Assembly (NCBI GenBank): GCA_030432455.1
Contig: JAUIHC010000111.1
Coordinates: forward strand, 1 to 8,422
Reading direction: 5' to 3'
Length of the DNA: 8,422 bases
Source: Phycisphaerae bacterium
Lineage (GTDB): Bacteria; Planctomycetota; Phycisphaerae; Phycisphaerales; SM1A02
A program made the translations under genes and the position numbers. Shown piece after piece: positions 4,818 to 8,422 of this stretch. Position 1 is the stretch's first letter. Each line of letters begins with the position of its first letter. The notes beneath the pieces are model-generated. The model was given only the letters and a program-made list of their open reading frames with translations, was not told the DNA's origin and made no database searches.

Positions 4818-7800
4818 TGCTCTCGAGTCTGATCGAGCGATCGATCCGTCATGCCTCGCTGGTGGTGGTGGCGGCGGGCCTGCTGCTCGTGCTTGCGGGC
4901 GTCAAGCTTCGCGAGATGCCGGTGGACGTCTTCCCGGAGCTGAACGCGCCGACGGTCGTGGTGATGTCCGAAGCGGGCGGACTCTCGGCCGACGAGGTCG
5001 AGTCGTTCGTCACCTTTCCGATCGAGTCGGCCGTCAACGGTCTGCCGGGAACCCGCCGCGTGCGATCGGCCAGCGCCACGAGCCTCTCGATCGTCTGGGT
5101 CGAGTTCGACTGGAGCACGGACCTCATGCGGGCCCGGCAGCTCGTCGCCGAGCGACTCGACACGGTGCGGGAACGCCTTCCCCGTGACGTGCACGCCGAG
5201 ATCGCCCCGACCACGAGCATCACCGGCGAGGTGATGCTCGTGAGCCTGTCCTCGCCCGATGGCAGCGTTCCGCCCATCGAGACCCGCGCCTTCGCCGAGT
5301 TCGATCTTCGCAACGCCCTCCTCGCGGTGCCGGGGGTCGCGCAGGTCGTGGCGATCGGCGGCGAGCTTCCCGAGTACCGGATCGACGTCGATCAGAACCG
5401 ACTCGCGACCCTCGGACTCTCCATCGAGCAGGTCGTCGAGGCGGCCCGCGGTGCCCACAGCACCGCGAGCGCCGGCTACCTGCCCGACGTCGAGAACCGC
5501 GAGCTTCCGATCCGTCAGATGGCCCGGGTCCGCGGCGTGGACGACATCGCGGGCACTCTGGTCACCTTCCACGACGGCGCCCCGGTCACGATCGGCGATG
5601 TCGCGGACGTCCGGCTCGCCGCCGCGCCGAGCCGCGGAGCCGCGGGGGATCGGGGACTTCCCGCCGTCGTGGTGAGCGTGCAGAAGTCCCCGGGCACCAA
5701 CACGCTCGAACTCACCGATCGACTCGACGAGACGCTCGACCGCATCGAGGCCACCCTCCCCGCGGGCCTGCGACTCAACCGCGAGCCGTTCCGAGCCGCC
5801 CGATTCATCGACCGCTCGGTGGACAATGTGGTGCGGATCCTCGTGGAGGCCTCGATCGTCGTGGCGGTGATCCTGCTGCTGTTCCTGGTGGACGCGCGGG
5901 CGACGATCGTGACCCTCACCGCCCTTCCCCTCTCGCTCGCGATGGCCCTGCTCGTGCTCTGGCTGTCGGGTCTCTCGGTGAACGTCATGACGCTCGGCGG
6001 TCTCGCGGTCGCGATCGGCGAGCTCGTGGACGACGCGATCATCGACGTCGAGAACGTGCTGCGTCGCCTGCGGGAGAACGCGACCCTCCCGGAGGACGCG
6101 AGGCGACCGGTTCCCGAGGTGATCCTTGCGGCGAGCAACGAGATCCGGTCATCGATGGTCTTCGCCACGATCATCATCTGCATGGTGTTCGTACCGCTGC
6201 TCTTCCTCGAAGGTCTCGAGGGCCGATTCTTCCGACCGCTCGGAATCGCCTACATCACCTCGATCCTCGCCTCGCTGGCCGTGGCCCTGACGGTGACCCC
6301 CGCCCTGTGTCGGCTTCTCTTCGCCCGGCGATTCGCCGCGGCGGCCAGAGGCGAGTTCGACCGCAACCATGGCGACGGTCCGCTCGTACGCTGGCTGAAG
6401 CGGCGATACCGGCCGCTTCTGGAGCGAACCATCGATCGGGCCCGGCTCCCGGTGCTCGGTGGCGCCGGCGTGCTCGCCGCCCTCGCCCTCCTGCTCGGCT
6501 CGACCTTCGGAAGCTCGTTCCTGCCCACATTCCAGGAAGGCACGTTCACGGTGTTCCTGATGGCCCCGCCGGGAACCTCGCTTCGGGAGAGCGATCGTCT
6601 TGGCCGCGGCGTCGAGACCCGGCTCTCGGAGATCGAGGGCGTGACGAGCGTGACCCGACGCACCGGACGAGCCGAACGCGACGAGCACGCCGAACCGGTC
6701 AGCTCCTCGGAGATCGAGGTGGTGATGGCTCCGGATGGCGACGCCAGACTCGTCCGTGCCGGCATCGACGAGGTCCTCGGGGCCATTCCCGGCGTGACGA
6801 CCATGATCGGCCAGCCGATCGAGCATCGACTCTCGCACCTGCTCTCGGGGACGCCCGCCGCGATCGCGATCGACGTCTTCGGCGACGACCTCGCGGGACT
6901 CCGGGCGGTCGCCAAGCGGATCGAGACGGCGCTCAAGGACATCCCCGGCACCCGCGACGTCGCCGCGAACCGCGAGGTCATGGTGACGAGCCTTCCGATC
7001 CGGTACCGCGCTCAGGATCTCGCCGCGGTCGGGCTGACGCCCGTCCACGCCGCCGAACAGGTTCGGACCGCCCTTCACGGCGAGACGGTGGCGGAAGTCA
7101 ATGAAGGCGTTCGGCGCATCGACATCGTGGTCAGACTCGCCGAGGACCAACGGGCCCGCACCGAGCAGATCGAGTCGCTCATGCTGCACGGCGAGGACGG
7201 CGGTCGGGTGCGGCTCACCGACGTCGCGGACCTCGGTCCGGAGCGGACCAGCAACCTCATCGCCCGTGAGAACGCCCGTCGCAAGGCCGTGATCTCGACC
7301 AACGTCGCGGAGGGCCACAATCTCGGCGACCTGGTCGAGCGGGTTCGGGCGGTGGTCGATCCGATCGTCGCGGACGCGGGATTCACGGTGCGCTATGGAG
7401 GCCAGTTCGAGGCCCAGCGATCGGCCGCCCGCACGATCACGATCATGGGCGGCATCGTGGCGATCGTGATGTTCATGCTCCTGCAGGCCTCGACCGGGCG
7501 GGCCCGCGTGGCCCTGCTGGTCATGCTCAACCTCCCGCTGGCCCTGATCGGCGGAGTCGTGGCGATCTATGTGGCCGAGTCGCCCTCGATCATCGGCAAC
7601 ACCCTCGCCCTGGCCGGTGTCGGCGGCCGGTACGTCGCCCCGGTGATCTCCATCGCGAGCCTGGTCGGATTCGTGACGCTCTTCGGCATCGCGGTTCGCA
7701 ACGGGATCCTGCTGGTGAACCACTACGCGCACCTGCAGGACGCCGAGGGACGCGATCCTCGCTCGGCAATCGTCGAAGGATCGATGGAGCGACTCGCGCC

Positions 7801-8035
7801 GATCCTGATGACGGCCCTCACCGCCGCCCTCGGCCTCGTGCCCCTCGCCCTGTCGGGCGGGGAGCCGGGGAGCGAGCTGCTCGCCCCCCTGGCGATCGTC
7901 GTGCTCGGCGGCCTCGTGAGCTCGACGATCCTCAATCTTGTCGTCGTTCCGGCGGGATACGCCCTGGCGTTCAGGGTGTCCCGCGGTCTCGTACCATCCT
8001 CGTCCATCCCTCCTTCGGAGACCTCCGACCCATGA
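4817..8035 (+). CDS. czcA: CzcA/CusA-family heavy-metal RND efflux pump
   Basis: This 1072-residue inner-membrane proton antiporter of the HME-RND family has the usual length and layout. TM1 is at about 14-31, followed by the family phrase MPVDVFPELNAPTVVV (34-49) and the first porter domain with PGVAQVVAIGGELPEYRIDVD (172-192). TM2-TM6 lie at about 335-504, TM7 at 543-563, then the second porter domain, and TM8-TM12 at about 873-1053, including LVGFVTLFGIAVRNGILLVNHY (949-970). The TM4 proton-relay motif is GELVDDAIIDVEN (401-413), with the conserved Asp405 and Glu412 plus extra acids Glu402, Asp406 and Asp410. Met582 aligns with CusA Met573, but the positions of CusA Met623 and Met672 appear to be Ser (about 630) and His674. 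About 20 extra residues lie at 919-940. It starts within the czcB stop and ends in an ATGA overlap with the next gene. The HME family is firm; the metal is not assigned. Confidence 0.96.
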   Translation: MLSSLIERSIRHASLVVVAAGLLLVLAGVKLREMPVDVFPELNAPTVVVMSEAGGLSADEVESFVTFPIESAVNGLPGTRRVRSASATSLSIVWVEFDWSTDLMRARQLVAERLDTVRERLPRDVHAEIAPTTSITGEVMLVSLSSPDGSVPPIETRAFAEFDLRNALLAVPGVAQVVAIGGELPEYRIDVDQNRLATLGLSIEQVVEAARGAHSTASAGYLPDVENRELPIRQMARVRGVDDIAGTLVTFHDGAPVTIGDVADVRLAAAPSRGAAGDRGLPAVVVSVQKSPGTNTLELTDRLDETLDRIEATLPAGLRLNREPFRAARFIDRSVDNVVRILVEASIVVAVILLLFLVDARATIVTLTALPLSLAMALLVLWLSGLSVNVMTLGGLAVAIGELVDDAIIDVENVLRRLRENATLPEDARRPVPEVILAASNEIRSSMVFATIIICMVFVPLLFLEGLEGRFFRPLGIAYITSILASLAVALTVTPALCRLLFARRFAAAARGEFDRNHGDGPLVRWLKRRYRPLLERTIDRARLPVLGGAGVLAALALLLGSTFGSSFLPTFQEGTFTVFLMAPPGTSLRESDRLGRGVETRLSEIEGVTSVTRRTGRAERDEHAEPVSSSEIEVVMAPDGDARLVRAGIDEVLGAIPGVTTMIGQPIEHRLSHLLSGTPAAIAIDVFGDDLAGLRAVAKRIETALKDIPGTRDVAANREVMVTSLPIRYRAQDLAAVGLTPVHAAEQVRTALHGETVAEVNEGVRRIDIVVRLAEDQRARTEQIESLMLHGEDGGRVRLTDVADLGPERTSNLIARENARRKAVISTNVAEGHNLGDLVERVRAVVDPIVADAGFTVRYGGQFEAQRSAARTITIMGGIVAIVMFMLLQASTGRARVALLVMLNLPLALIGGVVAIYVAESPSIIGNTLALAGVGGRYVAPVISIASLVGFVTLFGIAVRNGILLVNHYAHLQDAEGRDPRSAIVEGSMERLAPILMTALTAALGLVPLALSGGEPGSELLAPLAIVVLGGLVSSTILNLVVVPAGYALAFRVSRGLVPSSSIPPSETSDP
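8015..8028 (+). other. Hairpin over the ribosome binding site of the last gene
   Basis: GGAG at 8017-8020 is the only Shine-Dalgarno candidate for ATG 8032, at a long 11-base spacing. It sits inside TCGGA-GACC-TCCGA, a 5-bp stem with a 4-base loop at 8015-8028, still within the czcA coding region. Ribosomes translating czcA would open it, fitting translational coupling. The stem is short and could be chance. Confidence 0.35.
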
Positions 8036-8422
8036 CCGTTCGATCCTCCATTCACCGTCTGCTCGCCCTGATCGCGCTGATCACCTTCGTGTCGGGTCCG
8101 TTCGGGTGCGAGCCGGCCGCCGATCAGGCCGACCACGCCGATCACGATCACGACCATGCGGATCACGACCACGCGGATCACGACCACGATCACGACGAGG
8201 CCGCGATGACCGACGACCACGGGCACGGCGAGACCGTGCAACTCGGCAGCGTCGAGTTCGGCGGGTTCACGGCCCGAGCGTCGCGGGACGGCGAGGTCGC
8301 GGCGGGCGGCGAACTTCCGGTGGACGTCTGGATCGACGGCAACGGACCAATCGACGCGGTCCGATTCTGGGTCGGCACCGAGAGCGCGGCGGGCTCGATC
8401 AAGGGTCGAGCGGAACTCGAGG
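8032..8422 (+). CDS. Exported His/Asp-rich protein, probable lipoprotein (3' end outside window)
   Basis: The first 130 codons of a gene that runs off the right edge. Residues 9-25 form a hydrophobic export signal, followed by PFGC with Cys26. This may be a lipobox, although Pro at -3 is atypical. Residues 34-55 are almost pure Asp-His repeats (DHADHDHDHADHDHADHDHD), with nine His in 20 residues plus His63 and His65. A non-repetitive domain begins at about 68 (TVQLGSVEFGGFTARASRDG, then LPVDVWIDG and VRFWVGTES), which looks like a beta-rich fold. The ATG overlaps the czcA stop (ATGA), so it is translated with the exporter. A periplasmic metal-binding role linked to efflux is inference from composition and position. 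I recall similar His-rich proteins beside planctomycete RND operons but cannot confirm this here. Confidence 0.85.
   Translation, partial: MTVRSSIHRLLALIALITFVSGPFGCEPAADQADHADHDHDHADHDHADHDHDHDEAAMTDDHGHGETVQLGSVEFGGFTARASRDGEVAAGGELPVDVWIDGNGPIDAVRFWVGTESAAGSIKGRAELE
8131..8196 (+). repeat. Asp-His codon tandem repeat
   Basis: An imperfect tandem array of about 15-base units of the form GCG GAT CAC GAC CAC encodes Ala-Asp-His-Asp-His. Two nearly identical copies lie at 8158-8187, flanked by partial copies. Copies differ mainly at synonymous sites (GAT/GAC, CAC/CAT), suggesting repeat expansion under selection for the peptide. Confidence 0.75.

Noticed and set aside
6149..7732. Antisense open frame of 527 codons inside the pump gene
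   Set aside because: The + strand here encodes conserved RND segments without interruption; the antisense product is His/Arg/Asp-rich shadow sequence.
8131..8196. Possible iterated protein-binding sites
   Set aside because: The repeat is in frame and encodes Asp-His units, with differences mostly at synonymous sites, so protein-level selection explains it.

Overview
The window is a high-GC stretch of a Gram-negative chromosome. Codon third positions are strongly G/C, which is why long open frames also appear antisense to every real gene. The high GC, the outer-membrane efflux machinery, the absence of a Shine-Dalgarno on two of the genes and the sequence style make a planctomycete of the Phycisphaerae type my best guess. 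That is inference: no taxonomic marker is present. All seven genes I support lie on the + strand, and no gap between genes exceeds about 115 bases.

Layout. (1) 2-238: the C-terminal 78 residues of a Cys- and Gly-containing protein that I cannot name securely. It is followed by a strong intrinsic terminator at 280-318. (2) 351-1418: a stand-alone RlmK-type 23S rRNA methyltransferase, which in E. coli is the C-terminal half of the fused enzyme RlmKL. (3) 1428-1955: a small secreted protein extremely rich in His, with five Cys, starting 9 bases after the methyltransferase stop. (4) After a 103-base C/A-rich gap with a small hairpin, a complete tripartite heavy-metal RND exporter: TolC/CzcC-like outer-membrane lipoprotein (2059-3474), CzcB-like periplasmic adaptor lipoprotein (3471-4817) and CzcA-like inner-membrane pump (4817-8035). 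(5) 8032 to the window end: the start of a second His-rich exported protein, probably a lipoprotein, cut by the window edge.

How the genes work together. The last four genes overlap by 1-4 bases at each junction, so they form one translationally coupled operon. The pump should take metal ions from the periplasm or inner membrane, the adaptor should bridge it to the outer-membrane channel, and the two exported His-rich proteins on either side of the exporter genes are good candidates for periplasmic metal buffers or metal delivery proteins. The metal is not settled by the sequence. The pump belongs to the heavy-metal (HME) RND family, but its TM4 motif carries extra acidic residues, two of the three CusA copper/silver methionines appear to be replaced, and a loop of about 20 extra residues sits near the C-terminal membrane domain. 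No metal-responsive regulator, P-type ATPase or CusF-like protein is in the window. The most noteworthy content is the pump's unusual signature and the paired His-rich proteins. I see no wholly new kind of system.
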